From the NCBI GenBank assembly GCA_041557595.1, contig JBFFGE010000001.1, forward strand, positions 1 to 64,000: a stretch of DNA of 64,000 nucleotides, given 5' to 3'. The position numbers and the translations under genes were made by a program. This DNA comes from JAOTYV01 sp041557595 (GTDB lineage: Bacteria; Pseudomonadota; Alphaproteobacteria; UBA8366). A model generated the notes under the pieces. The model was not told the origin of the DNA and made no database searches. It worked only from the letters and a program-made list of their open reading frames with translations. This document shows positions 17,363-25,877 of this stretch, one piece after another. Position 1 is the stretch's first letter. Each line of letters begins with the position of its first letter.

Positions 17363-18154
17363 TCAGTAGTTCACCGAGGTGCCGGAGCCGCCGTCGACGG
17401 CGATCGACTGGCCGGTGATGACATCGGCCATCGGCGAACAAAAGAACAGGGCGGCCGCGGCGATATCCTCCGGCTGGATCAACCGGCCCAAGGGAATTTC
17501 CGCGATGGATTGCGTCTTGATATCGTCCACGCTGACATTCGCGTCCCGCGCCCTGCGTTCCATGTTGGCCATCATCCGGTCCGTGGCAGTGGTCCCCGGG
17601 TGGACGCAGTTGACGGTGATGTTGTGCGGCCCCACATGCCCGGCGAACTGCTTGGTGAAGTTGGCGACGCCCGCGTTGACGATCCCATTGGTCATGCGCA
17701 AGGGTGCGGTGATCCGCGCCGTCATGCCGCCGATATTGACGATACGGCCCCAGCCCTGATCTTCCATATAGGGCAGGACTTCGCGCGCGCAGCGGATATA
17801 GGCCATCAGCTTGACGTCGATATGATGCCGCCAATTGTCGTCGGTCTGTTCGTCGAAGGGCGCGCTCAGGGACATCACCGCGTTGTTGACCAGGATATCC
17901 ACGCGCCCAGCCGCCGCCGCGGCCTTGCTTACGAAGCGCTGAATATTTTCCAGCTTGCTGACATCCGCCTGGATCGGCCAGGCTTGCACCCCATGGGCGC
18001 GGATCTCCGTCGCGGTCGCTTCCAGCGTTTCCAGTGTACGCCCGCAAAGCGCAACGCTCACCCCCTGTGCCGCCAAGGCCAGGGAAATCGATTTGCCGAT
18101 CCCCCGTCCGCCGCCGGTCACCAGCGCCACCCGATCCTGCAAGCCAAATTCCAT
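17363..18154 (-). CDS. SDR-fold protein lacking the catalytic tetrad
   Basis: A 263-residue short-chain dehydrogenase-fold protein. The nucleotide-binding TGGGRGIG and LVNNAV are intact, as is the C-terminal GQSIAVDGGSG. Aligned by eye with FabG, however, all four catalytic residues are missing: the Asn of the tetrad is Lys in HIDVKLMAY, the Ser is Gly in VNIGGMTA, and Tyr and Lys of YxxxK are both Asn in NGIVNAGVANFTK. It is probably not a standard oxidoreductase. A GTG two codons earlier is possible, but GGAGG is best spaced for the ATG of MEFGLQD. Confidence 0.8.
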   Translation of the reverse strand: MEFGLQDRVALVTGGGRGIGKSISLALAAQGVSVALCGRTLETLEATATEIRAHGVQAWPIQADVSKLENIQRFVSKAAAAAGRVDILVNNAVMSLSAPFDEQTDDNWRHHIDVKLMAYIRCAREVLPYMEDQGWGRIVNIGGMTARITAPLRMTNGIVNAGVANFTKQFAGHVGPHNITVNCVHPGTTATDRMMANMERRARDANVSVDDIKTQSIAEIPLGRLIQPEDIAAAALFFCSPMADVITGQSIAVDGGSGTSVNY

Positions 18155-18390
18155 CGTCACGCCTCCACGTTCGAAAAAAGATGTCGAATTCGTCGAGACG
18201 CAGCATGGCCCATGGGTGCAGGGCGGTCCACTCCGGCGAGGATATTCGGCATCTCCCGGGCGCGTGACACACCCTTCGGCGAACCCGAATAGACGTGGCG
18301 AACGTTCCGACCCGTCAGGACTCTTTGGCTCTGAATTTTACGCCGTATCCACAGACGGTTATTGTTCCGAAAACAAGCAGTGCCTGTCCT

Positions 18391-19377
18391 ATGCCCGTCT
18401 CGTTTACAGCCAAGAGCGCGCGCCACGTCCTGATCGGCGAAGGAAGCGGATTCATCGGCAGTGCGCTAGCGTCAGCGCTGCGAAAAAGAGGCGATGCCGT
18501 CACATTGATATCCCGCACCGCCGGCCCCGGCCGCATCACCTGGAACAACCTTACCGCAAACGGATTGCCGAGCTGCGATGTCGTCATCAATCTTGCCGGA
18601 CAACATATCCTGGATGTTCGGCGCCGCTGGACCGACGCCTATCGGGACGAGGTCATTCAATCGCGGATCGAAACCACGAAAACCTTGGTCGACGCCATAA
18701 ACGACAGCCCGTCACCGCCGGAAGTCTTCGTTTCGACCGCCGGCAAATGTTTCTATGGAACGCGTGAGCTGGACAGTACTGAGGAGCATCCCGAACTGGA
18801 TGAAGATTCGGAACCCATGGGCATCGATTTTCCAGCCGAACTCGTCGGTCTATGGGAAGCCGCCGCGGAGGGCGTCGACACATCGCGTGTCCGTCACATC
18901 AAAATGCGAATTGGCGTGGTTCTGGGAAAAGTCGAGCGTAGATCACACATCGGCAAGCTGTGGCAAATAGGCCGGGCGCGCGGCTTCCTCCCAATCATCC
19001 GGCTGCCGTTTTGTCTCGGCCTGGGCGCGGTAATCGGCTCCGGGCGGCAGATGTTTCCATGGATTCACATCGACGACATGGTTGGAATAATTCTGCATCT
19101 TATTGACAATGCCGATGCGAAGGGTCGATTCAATGCCGTCTCTCCGGGAATTGTCACCAATCGCGTCTTTACCGAAGCATTCGCCAAGAGCCTGGGCCGC
19201 CCGATCATCTGGTCGATCCCGGAATCGCTGGTCCGATTTGCTATCGGTGACGAACGGTCATCCATTCTCTTACGGGAACAGCTCGTGCGACCCAAACGAA
19301 CATTGGAATTCGGCTACGATTTCGCATATTCCACAATAGAGTCCGCACTCGACGACCTGGTTTACAAGATCATTTGA
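18391..19377 (+). CDS. TIGR01777/SDR39U1-like epimerase family protein
   Basis: A 328-residue extended-SDR protein. It has a degenerate Rossmann start (VLIGEGSGFIG) and the family blocks SRTAGPGRITWNNL, GLPSCDVVINLAG, RRRWTDAY, SRIETTKTL, GSGRQMFPWIHIDDM and KRTLEFGYDF. From memory these blocks read closer to animal SDR39U1 than to the usual bacterial YfcH type. Base composition is visibly lower in GC (about half in sampled lines) than its neighbours, a sign of transfer. The start is uncertain: MPVSFTAKS is the nearest ATG to the fold, with no clear ribosome site. Biochemical function is unknown. Confidence 0.78.
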   Translation: MPVSFTAKSARHVLIGEGSGFIGSALASALRKRGDAVTLISRTAGPGRITWNNLTANGLPSCDVVINLAGQHILDVRRRWTDAYRDEVIQSRIETTKTLVDAINDSPSPPEVFVSTAGKCFYGTRELDSTEEHPELDEDSEPMGIDFPAELVGLWEAAAEGVDTSRVRHIKMRIGVVLGKVERRSHIGKLWQIGRARGFLPIIRLPFCLGLGAVIGSGRQMFPWIHIDDMVGIILHLIDNADAKGRFNAVSPGIVTNRVFTEAFAKSLGRPIIWSIPESLVRFAIGDERSSILLREQLVRPKRTLEFGYDFAYSTIESALDDLVYKII

Positions 19378-19419
19378 TCGGCGCGGTAAAACCGATGCAC
19401 GACGTAAAAGGACACTCCG

Positions 19420-19626
19420 ATGGCTGACATAAAAATCGACCGCGAGGCGATGGGCCGCCTGGCCAAGGCGTTGACGTTCATCTGTGGCGCGGACGATCCG
19501 ACCGTGGCCGCGCTCAAGGCCGCCGCCGAAAGCGGTACGGACAAAGACATCAAGAAAGCCCGCACGATGTTTCTCAAAATCAAACCGGGCGACCGGCAGG
19601 CTGCCTTGACCATGCTCGACCTTTAA
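19420..19626 (+). CDS. Small hypothetical protein, 68 aa
   Basis: A 68-residue acidic/basic helical protein (ADIKIDREAMGRLAKALTF at the N-terminus). It is probably real: AAAAGGACA lies at the right distance before the ATG, codon usage matches neighbours, and it sits in line between the epimerase and the thioesterase. It has one cysteine, no signal peptide and no membrane segment. I do not recognise the family. Confidence 0.6.
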   Translation: MADIKIDREAMGRLAKALTFICGADDPTVAALKAAAESGTDKDIKKARTMFLKIKPGDRQAALTMLDL

Positions 19627-19689
19627 TCCGCGGCGGCACGGGGCTCCCGATCGAACTCTTATTCCAAGGACACATGAGGACAATAAGAA

Positions 19690-20109
19690 ATGCCAGATGA
19701 AGGTTTCCGGAAATGGCTCGGCGTCGAATACGAAGTCATGGAAGACGGCCATGCGGTCGTCGGGATGAACATCACGGACGAGATGCGTAATCTGCGCGGC
19801 GTCGTGCAGGGCGGCGTGATCGCGTCGCTGATCGATGTGGCGATGGCGACCGCGGCCGCCGGCGGCAATTACGACACGCGGCTGCGGCCGATGGCGACGC
19901 TCGAGATCAAGGTAAATTACCTCGCCGCCGCGACCGGCGAGCGGTTGACCGGCACGGCCGATGTGGTGCGCGCCGGGTCACGGAGCGCGGTGGTGCGCTG
20001 CGACGTGGTCGACGGCACTGGGAAGATTTGCGCGACCGGTCTCGGCACCTTCATGACACGCCACGTCCATGCGACCGATCCGAAGAACATGCCGCCGCCA
20101 AAAGCGTAA
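19690..20109 (+). CDS. PaaI-type hotdog-fold thioesterase
   Basis: A 139-residue hotdog-fold acyl-CoA thioesterase. It shows the PaaI pattern LRGVVQGGVIASLIDVAMATAA, where the Gln/Gly stretch and Asp line the active site, followed by TLEIKVNYLAAATGERL and the strand RSAVVRCDVVDGTGKICATG. Such enzymes hydrolyse stalled or aromatic acyl-CoAs. It stands 64 bases after the small gene. A RIME-like element begins 25 bases after its stop. Confidence 0.85.
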   Translation: MPDEGFRKWLGVEYEVMEDGHAVVGMNITDEMRNLRGVVQGGVIASLIDVAMATAAAGGNYDTRLRPMATLEIKVNYLAAATGERLTGTADVVRAGSRSAVVRCDVVDGTGKICATGLGTFMTRHVHATDPKNMPPPKA

Positions 20110-20134
20110 CCGGTCTTTGGCGGCCGTGCCGCGT

Positions 20135-20239
20135 TAGAGCAAATCCCGGGCGAACCGGAACGGTTCGCGACGACGGATTTGCTTTAAAACCAAGAGATAA
20201 GCCATTTCATTTGAGTCGATTTAAACAGGAAATGGTCTA
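20135..20239 (+). repeat. RIME-like two-hairpin element, family A copy 3
   Basis: A 105-bp copy starting TAGAGCAAATCCCGGGCG and ending GGAAATGGTCTA. Hairpin 1 (GCGAACCG with CGGTTCGC) is intact; hairpin 2 pairs CCATTTC with GAAATGG. The last triplet, read on the minus strand, is the TAG stop of the flavin-dependent oxidoreductase gene. Confidence 0.85.
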
Positions 20240-21310
20240 CCGCAGATCCGCGATGCGCGGCCCCACATCCTCGGCCAGCAAGCGCAGGCTTTCATGATCC
20301 CAGGAGGCATCGTCTGAATCGGCGGTGATGCTCAGCAGCGTGCCGAACCCGCCGGTCGCCTCATGGAGCGCGCGAATCTTGTCCTCGCATTCCGCCGGGT
20401 CGCCGACGATCCAGACATTCTCCATCAGATAGTCGACGTCCACCGCCTCGTCCGGCATTGACGGGTCGAGCTTCGTGCACTGTATCTGGATCGTACCCAC
20501 ACGGCTGGCATATTGGTGTTGTTCGTAATTGCGGCCGAGCACGGCGCGCGCCCGCTCGCGCGCTATCGCGGGCGTCGGGCCCACGAAGATGTCGCGCGCA
20601 ATGCGCCATTGGCTCCGGTCCGCCGTCCGGCCGGCGCTCGCCGCCCCTTCGGCCACCGATGCCCAATGTCCGGGCAGCAGCGTGCTGGAAAGCAGCGAAC
20701 TGGACATCGGACTCCAGCCGCGCGCGCCGGCGATGTTCAAGGAGGAGGATTTGGGCGTACTTGCCGCGACCGAAATCGGCGGATGCGGCAATTGTAGCGG
20801 CTTCATGTGCAGCCCCCGATCGGTGACCGGATCCAGCGCGGGCGCCTCGATATTGAAAAATTCTCCGTGATGGCTGAAGCCGCCATCGGCCTGCCAAAGG
20901 CCGAGAATGACATCGAGCGCCTCCGCTGCGCGCTCCCGCGCCTCGCCCGGGTCCAGCCCCATCAACTTCATATCGGTCTGGATCCCGCCGAGCCCGATCC
21001 CCCATTGGAAGCGTCCGCGCGCCAGATGATCGAGCATCGCCACACGGTGCGCGAGATAGACCGGTTCATGCATGCCGAGCAGCGTCACGCCGGTGCCGAA
21101 TTTGATCCGTTCGGTCAGCGCCAGCGCCTTGGCGATCAGGAGATCCGGCGCCGGGGCGTTCTCCCATTTTTCGGTGAAATGTTCGCCGAGCCATGCCTCG
21201 GCGAAGCCCAGACGATCGGCCGCGACCAGTTGATCGATATCCCGATCGTAGCAATCGGCGACCGCCCGGTGCGGTGGATGCAACGGCATCATGAACAACC
21301 CAAGTTGCAT
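20237..21310 (-). CDS. LLM-class flavin-dependent oxidoreductase
   Basis: A 357-residue bacterial-luciferase-like monooxygenase fold. Family blocks are AWLGEHFTEKWENAPAPDLLIA, which carries the conserved E-H, RIKFGTGVTLLGMHEPVYLA, GRFQWGIGLGG and a C-terminal WIVGDPAECEDKIRAL typical of the subgroup with LuxA-like flavin binding. These enzymes use reduced FMN to oxidise diverse substrates, including alkanesulfonates and acyl compounds. No flavin reductase lies alongside. An AAAGG site precedes the ATG. The stop is supplied by the adjoining RIME-like element. Confidence 0.83.
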   Translation of the reverse strand: MQLGLFMMPLHPPHRAVADCYDRDIDQLVAADRLGFAEAWLGEHFTEKWENAPAPDLLIAKALALTERIKFGTGVTLLGMHEPVYLAHRVAMLDHLARGRFQWGIGLGGIQTDMKLMGLDPGEARERAAEALDVILGLWQADGGFSHHGEFFNIEAPALDPVTDRGLHMKPLQLPHPPISVAASTPKSSSLNIAGARGWSPMSSSLLSSTLLPGHWASVAEGAASAGRTADRSQWRIARDIFVGPTPAIARERARAVLGRNYEQHQYASRVGTIQIQCTKLDPSMPDEAVDVDYLMENVWIVGDPAECEDKIRALHEATGGFGTLLSITADSDDASWDHESLRLLAEDVGPRIADLR

Positions 21311-21619
21311 GGCGATTATCCTTTGAGATCCGGCTGGGATGAGAGGATGGACGGCGTCGGCACGCCAATCCTAACAGTTCGAGAGCCGATCAGGCCAGAA
21401 CCCGAAGGCCGGTCGCTATTGCGGGACAGCGGCATCGATCGGGCTGGCGCGGCCAAGCGAACGCCGCGCCGTGACAGGGTCTTGCAAATACACTATTCGC
21501 AATATTGAATCGGGCGGACTTCGAGCCGGAGCAAGCGGCATCGCGCAGCCCCGTCGACGCCTCAATCGAACGGCCGTCCGCTAACGGCGGCACTATCCAA
21601 TCGAACAGGGAGACTGAGA
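21311..21619. other. Intergenic region between divergent genes
   Basis: 309 bases between the LLM oxidoreductase and the SGNH hydrolase, which are read away from each other. It must hold both promoters. There is a local AT-rich patch with the palindrome CAATATTG near 21500, but I see no convincing -35/-10 pair, operator, small ORF or repeat. Confidence 0.5.
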
Positions 21620-22438
21620 ATGACGTTCTGCCGGCACTTCAGCCAAAAGACCTTTTTAGCTGCGTCGATACTCGCCGCCGCCATCGCCATTGGCCCGGTG
21701 GCCGCGGCCGCCGAGGCGCCCAAGGTGAAACCCGTCGCCAACGCGACGCCGAAGCGGCTCCTCTTCGTCGGCAACAGCTATCTGTATTATGGTGACAGCC
21801 TGCACAACCACGTGCGACGGATGGCGATCGAGGCGGACAAGGAAAACAAGAAGCAATACAAATACAAATCCGCAACGATCAGCGGGTCCGCCCTTCATGA
21901 CCACAACATCGACAGCTACCTGGAGCCGGGCAAGCTGCGGGTGAACGAGCCGTTCGAATGGGTCATCCTGCAGGGTGGCAGTGCCGTCGGCTGGTCGAAG
22001 AAGCGGCCCCCGATCTTCAAGAAAACCGTCGCCGAATTCGTCAATAAAATTAAAGCGGCCGGCGGCCAGGCCGCGCTCTACATGACCCAAGCCTATGTCA
22101 AGCCGCACAAGCGCGTGGACCCGAACATGACCCGCACCCTGGAAGAAATCTATGTGGAGGCGGGCAACGCGAATGGCGCGCTGGTCATCCCGGTCGGTCT
22201 CGCCTTCGAGGAAGCCTACAAGCAGCGTCCGGATCTGAACTTCCACAAGACCTTCGACGGCTCCCATCCCAGTTTGATCGGGACTATTCTCGCCGCCAAC
22301 GTGGTCTATGCGAGCCTGTATGGCCGGTCACCGGTTGGAAATCCGTACGATTACTACGGGAAAATCGACAAGGAGATGCTTACCTTCCTGCAGAAGGTTG
22401 CGAACACGACGGTTCGCAAATTCTACGGGCTCAAGTAA
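21620..22438 (+). CDS. Secreted SGNH/GDSL-type hydrolase
   Basis: A 272-residue exported protein. The first 32 residues form a signal peptide (basic start, hydrophobic core, AAAAEAP). The mature part has SGNH-fold marks: LFVGNSYLYYGDSL (catalytic Ser in GNS), WVILQGGSA, and the C-terminal DGSHPSLIGT carrying the catalytic Asp and His. It resembles DUF4886-type esterases. The substrate is unknown; esterified carbohydrates or lipids are usual. It lies 178 bases upstream of tctC on the same strand. Confidence 0.75.
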   Translation: MTFCRHFSQKTFLAASILAAAIAIGPVAAAAEAPKVKPVANATPKRLLFVGNSYLYYGDSLHNHVRRMAIEADKENKKQYKYKSATISGSALHDHNIDSYLEPGKLRVNEPFEWVILQGGSAVGWSKKRPPIFKKTVAEFVNKIKAAGGQAALYMTQAYVKPHKRVDPNMTRTLEEIYVEAGNANGALVIPVGLAFEEAYKQRPDLNFHKTFDGSHPSLIGTILAANVVYASLYGRSPVGNPYDYYGKIDKEMLTFLQKVANTTVRKFYGLK

Positions 22439-22616
22439 TCCGTGCGGCCGCCGCGGCTTCGCGCCACTGGCGGCCGCCAACCCATGGAACCGGCGATCCG
22501 GCGGTGCGTCCCGTCGCCGATAACCGTAGTCTTCCGCCGATTTGCGTGGCGATGGAAAATCGGTATAGGCTCGGGTCCTGAATCAACCTCATTTGTGAAA
22601 GCCGGAGGCTTTAAGA

Positions 22617-23615
22617 ATGAAAACAATGAAGTCGAGCATTGTGCTGCTCGCCCTGACGGCAGCCGTCGCAGCGACACCCGCGAGCGCGGCGGACTATCCC
22701 AGTAAACCGATCAACGTCCTCGTCGGCTTTTCGGCCGGTGGCGGCACCGACACCTATGCCCGCAACGTCGGCGCATCGATTTCCAAGTATCTCAACGGGC
22801 AACCCTTCGTCGTCGTGAACAAATCCGGCGGCGCGCAAATTCCCGCGATGAAGGTGCTCGCCAAGTCGAAACCGGACGGGTATTCGACGATGCTGGTTTC
22901 CATGGGCAGCGCGATTATCGCCACGGGGCTGCGCGACCGCGGCATCGACCTGTTCAAGGATTTCGAATTCGTTGCCCAGATCGGCGTCAACAACGTCATG
23001 ATCGCCGCCTCGAAGAAAAGCGGCTTCAAGTCTCCGGCCGAAATCATCTCCGGCATCAAGAAGGCGAATGCAAGCGGCAAAAAGCTTCGCTGGGCCAATA
23101 CCGGGCGCGGGTCGATCACGACGCTCGCCATGATCGCCTGGCTGAACAAGCACGGCGTCTATGAAATGACCCAGGACGTTCCCTTTAAGGGCGGCTCGAA
23201 GGCCCGCGTCGCGCTGATCGGCAACAATGTGGATTTCGGCGCCCTCGGCACCTCGAATGCGGCCGGCGGTTATAAGCAGCAGATGAACGTCATTGCGACG
23301 TTCTCCGACCGGCGCGACCCGGCACAGCCCGATATCCCGACCCTGGCCGATCTGAAGAGCGATTACGTCCCGATGGAAACGCCGCTGGTTCTCACCGTCC
23401 CGAAAGGCACGCCGAAAGCCGTCATTGCGAAATTGGAAGCGGCGCTCAAGCAAACCACGGAAGACCCCGACTTCAAGGCCCGGACCGCGAAGGCCGGCCA
23501 ATCGGTCGTGTACAGGAACTCCGAGGAGGTCCAAAAGTTCGCGCGTCACCTGAAGAAGGAGTGGAGCGAGACCATCGAAATCGTCGCCAAGCGCATTGCG
23601 GCGAGCAAGAAGTAA
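22617..23615 (+). CDS. tctC: Tripartite tricarboxylate transporter substrate-binding protein TctC
   Basis: Periplasmic binding protein of a TTT-family importer. The 332-residue chain has a signal peptide ending in PASAADYPSK and the TctC start DYPSKPINVLVGFSAGGGTD, followed by the ligand-loop GRGSITTLA and PFKGGSKARVALI. TTT systems import citrate, dicarboxylates, aromatic acids or other carboxylates using an ion gradient. CCGGAGG precedes the ATG. It is the first gene of tctC-tctB-tctA, followed by a dioxygenase that may act on the imported compound. Confidence 0.9.
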   Translation: MKTMKSSIVLLALTAAVAATPASAADYPSKPINVLVGFSAGGGTDTYARNVGASISKYLNGQPFVVVNKSGGAQIPAMKVLAKSKPDGYSTMLVSMGSAIIATGLRDRGIDLFKDFEFVAQIGVNNVMIAASKKSGFKSPAEIISGIKKANASGKKLRWANTGRGSITTLAMIAWLNKHGVYEMTQDVPFKGGSKARVALIGNNVDFGALGTSNAAGGYKQQMNVIATFSDRRDPAQPDIPTLADLKSDYVPMETPLVLTVPKGTPKAVIAKLEAALKQTTEDPDFKARTAKAGQSVVYRNSEEVQKFARHLKKEWSETIEIVAKRIAASKK

Positions 23616-23669
23616 ACGGCCCGGCGGTGGTCAGTCCCAAGTCGCGCGCATAGGTAAGGCGAAACGGAC

Positions 23670-24197
23670 ATGAATCGATCTGCACGGAACGATGCCATCG
23701 CCGGCGCAATTGTGCTTGCCATCGTGGCGATCTTCGGTCCCTGGACGTCGGAGATATTCGTCGACCCGCGGGATCCCGGATTCGGCGCGCGTGATTTCCC
23801 GGTCGGCGTCCTGATTACAACGGCGGTCCTGGCCCTCGCGCTCTGCGCGGGGGCCGTCGTCCTGCTCGCGCGGAGCGGATGGCGCGTGTACGAACCGGGC
23901 GAGGCCGCCCCGCTTCTCCGCTACTTCCTGCCGATGGTGGCGCTCGGCTTTCTCTATGTTTGGCTGTTGGAGCAGTTCCAATATCTGCTGCCGACATTCT
24001 TCGCATTGACGGCTTCGCTCGCGATATTCGGGAACCGGGGGGCGGTCCGGCTGATTGCCATCCCGGCCGGCGTGACCATCCTCTTCTACGTTCTGTTCTA
24101 CGGCGTCTTCGGCCTCAACGAGGCGCCCGGAGAAATCCTGAGTTACGAAAACAATTGGTACTTTCGGCCGTTCCGGACGTTCCTAGGACTTTCTTGA
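23670..24197 (+). CDS. tctB: Tripartite tricarboxylate transporter small membrane protein TctB
   Basis: A 175-residue protein with about four hydrophobic segments (roughly residues 8-26, 45-68, 84-115, 125-148) in the TctB arrangement, including the RDPGFGARDFPVGVL loop after the first segment. It forms the small membrane subunit of the importer. It lies between tctC and tctA, which is diagnostic since the sequence family is poorly conserved. Confidence 0.87.
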   Translation: MNRSARNDAIAGAIVLAIVAIFGPWTSEIFVDPRDPGFGARDFPVGVLITTAVLALALCAGAVVLLARSGWRVYEPGEAAPLLRYFLPMVALGFLYVWLLEQFQYLLPTFFALTASLAIFGNRGAVRLIAIPAGVTILFYVLFYGVFGLNEAPGEILSYENNWYFRPFRTFLGLS

Positions 24198-24268
24198 ACC
24201 AACCGTAAATCCATCCCGGACCGCATGATCGGGACGGATAGCATGACTGCAACACGGGAAGAGGCGAC

Positions 24269-25792
24269 ATGGGAATCGTAAGCGGCTTTGCGACGCTTTT
24301 TTCCGGGTGGGAACCGGTATTCTTCGCCATTCTGGGCACCGCCATCGGGCTGTTCGCCGGGGCGACGCCCGGCCTGTCGGCATCCGCGGCAATCGCTCTG
24401 CTGATCCCCGTCACCTTTTACATGGAGACACTGTCGGCGCTGGTCTTCATCTACACTATCAGCAAATCGGCGAGCTTCGGCGGCTCCATTCCGGCAATTC
24501 TGTTCAATACGCCCGGTACGCCACAGGCCTCCGCGACGCAACTCGAAGGCTTTCCGCTGACGCAACAGGGAAAGCAGGGTAAGGCGCTGCGCATGGCGGT
24601 GATCGCATCCGCCGCGGGCGACACATTTTCCGAACTCCTGCTGATTTTCGCCGCCGCCTATATCGCGATTTATGCGGCCCAGATGGGCCCTGCGGAATAC
24701 ACCGCCGTCTATTTCTGCGCCTTTCTCATTCTCGGCAGCGTGATCGGGGACTCGATCATCAAGGGGCTACTCAGCACGCTGCTCGGCATCCTGCTGGCGC
24801 TGGTCGGCTTCGATCCGATCACGTCGGAAGAGCGATATACCTTCAATATCGACTATCTGCTCGAAGGCGTGGCGCTGGTGCCGCTTCTGTTGGGCGTCTT
24901 CGTGCTGTCCGAAGTCTTCGTCCGGGTCGCCGACCGAGGCTCGCTGATCGGCGATCAGGCGATCGCACCGAAATCCGCCAAGCCCGAGGATAACCGGGTC
25001 TCGTGGCAGGAATTCAAGGATTGCGCGCCGGTGATGGCACGCTCGACCGGCTACGGCACGGTCATCGGCATGCTGCCCGGTATCGGTGCGGCGGTCGCCT
25101 GCTTCGTCGCCTATGCCGAGGCGCGCCGCACTTCGAAACATCCGGAGAAATTTGGCCACGGGGCGCTGGAAGGCGTCGCGGCGGCGGAATCGGCGAACAA
25201 TGCCACCTCCGGCGCGAACCTGATTCCGCTGCTCACACTCGGCATTCCCGGCAGCACCGCCGCCGCCCTACTCGCCGGCGTCATGTTGATCCATGGCATC
25301 ACGATCGGGCCGTCGGTTTTCGTCACCTCGCACGACATGATCTATGGCCTCTTCGCCTCCGGCCTGTTTTGCATCGCCACCTATTTCGTCGTCGGCTATT
25401 TCGGCAGCGGCGTCATCGGACGGATCATCGCCCTGGTCCCGGCCCAAATGATCTATCCCTTCATCTTCGTCATTTGCTACGTCGCCGGTTACGCCTTGCG
25501 CCAGGCCCTGTTCGATCTCGCCCTGATGACGCTGTTCGGCGTCGTCGGCTACCTGATGAAACGCTTCGCCTTCTCGGTGCCCGCCTTCGTCATCGCCTTT
25601 ATCCTGGGCAGCGGTGCGGAAACATCGTTGCGCCAAGCAATGATGCTGGACGACAGCGGACTTTTCGTCTTTTTCCAGCGGCCGATCGCGCTGATGTTTT
25701 TCGGTTTCGGCCTGTTGGTCATCGTGTTGCGTATTCGCCAGCTCCGCCGGCAAAAGGGCGAGCGGCAGCTCGCCGCGTCCCTGAGCGAATAG
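24269..25792 (+). CDS. tctA: Tripartite tricarboxylate transporter large permease TctA
   Basis: A 507-residue inner-membrane permease with about 12 transmembrane segments. It carries both TctA signatures: GATPGLSASAAIALLIPVTF with GGSIPAILFNTPGTP in the first half, and GMLPGIGAAVACFVAY with LLTLGIPGSTAAALL in the second, the inverted-repeat halves of the carrier. GGAAGAGG lies before the ATG. Located 71 bases after tctB. Confidence 0.93.
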   Translation: MGIVSGFATLFSGWEPVFFAILGTAIGLFAGATPGLSASAAIALLIPVTFYMETLSALVFIYTISKSASFGGSIPAILFNTPGTPQASATQLEGFPLTQQGKQGKALRMAVIASAAGDTFSELLLIFAAAYIAIYAAQMGPAEYTAVYFCAFLILGSVIGDSIIKGLLSTLLGILLALVGFDPITSEERYTFNIDYLLEGVALVPLLLGVFVLSEVFVRVADRGSLIGDQAIAPKSAKPEDNRVSWQEFKDCAPVMARSTGYGTVIGMLPGIGAAVACFVAYAEARRTSKHPEKFGHGALEGVAAAESANNATSGANLIPLLTLGIPGSTAAALLAGVMLIHGITIGPSVFVTSHDMIYGLFASGLFCIATYFVVGYFGSGVIGRIIALVPAQMIYPFIFVICYVAGYALRQALFDLALMTLFGVVGYLMKRFAFSVPAFVIAFILGSGAETSLRQAMMLDDSGLFVFFQRPIALMFFGFGLLVIVLRIRQLRRQKGERQLAASLSE

Positions 25793-25877
25793 AGGTAAGA
25801 CGGCCGGCATTTTTTAGCGCCGGATTTTTGCGCAACCGACAAGCGTGGTAAAATTCAAACAACCTTCTGGATAGAGA

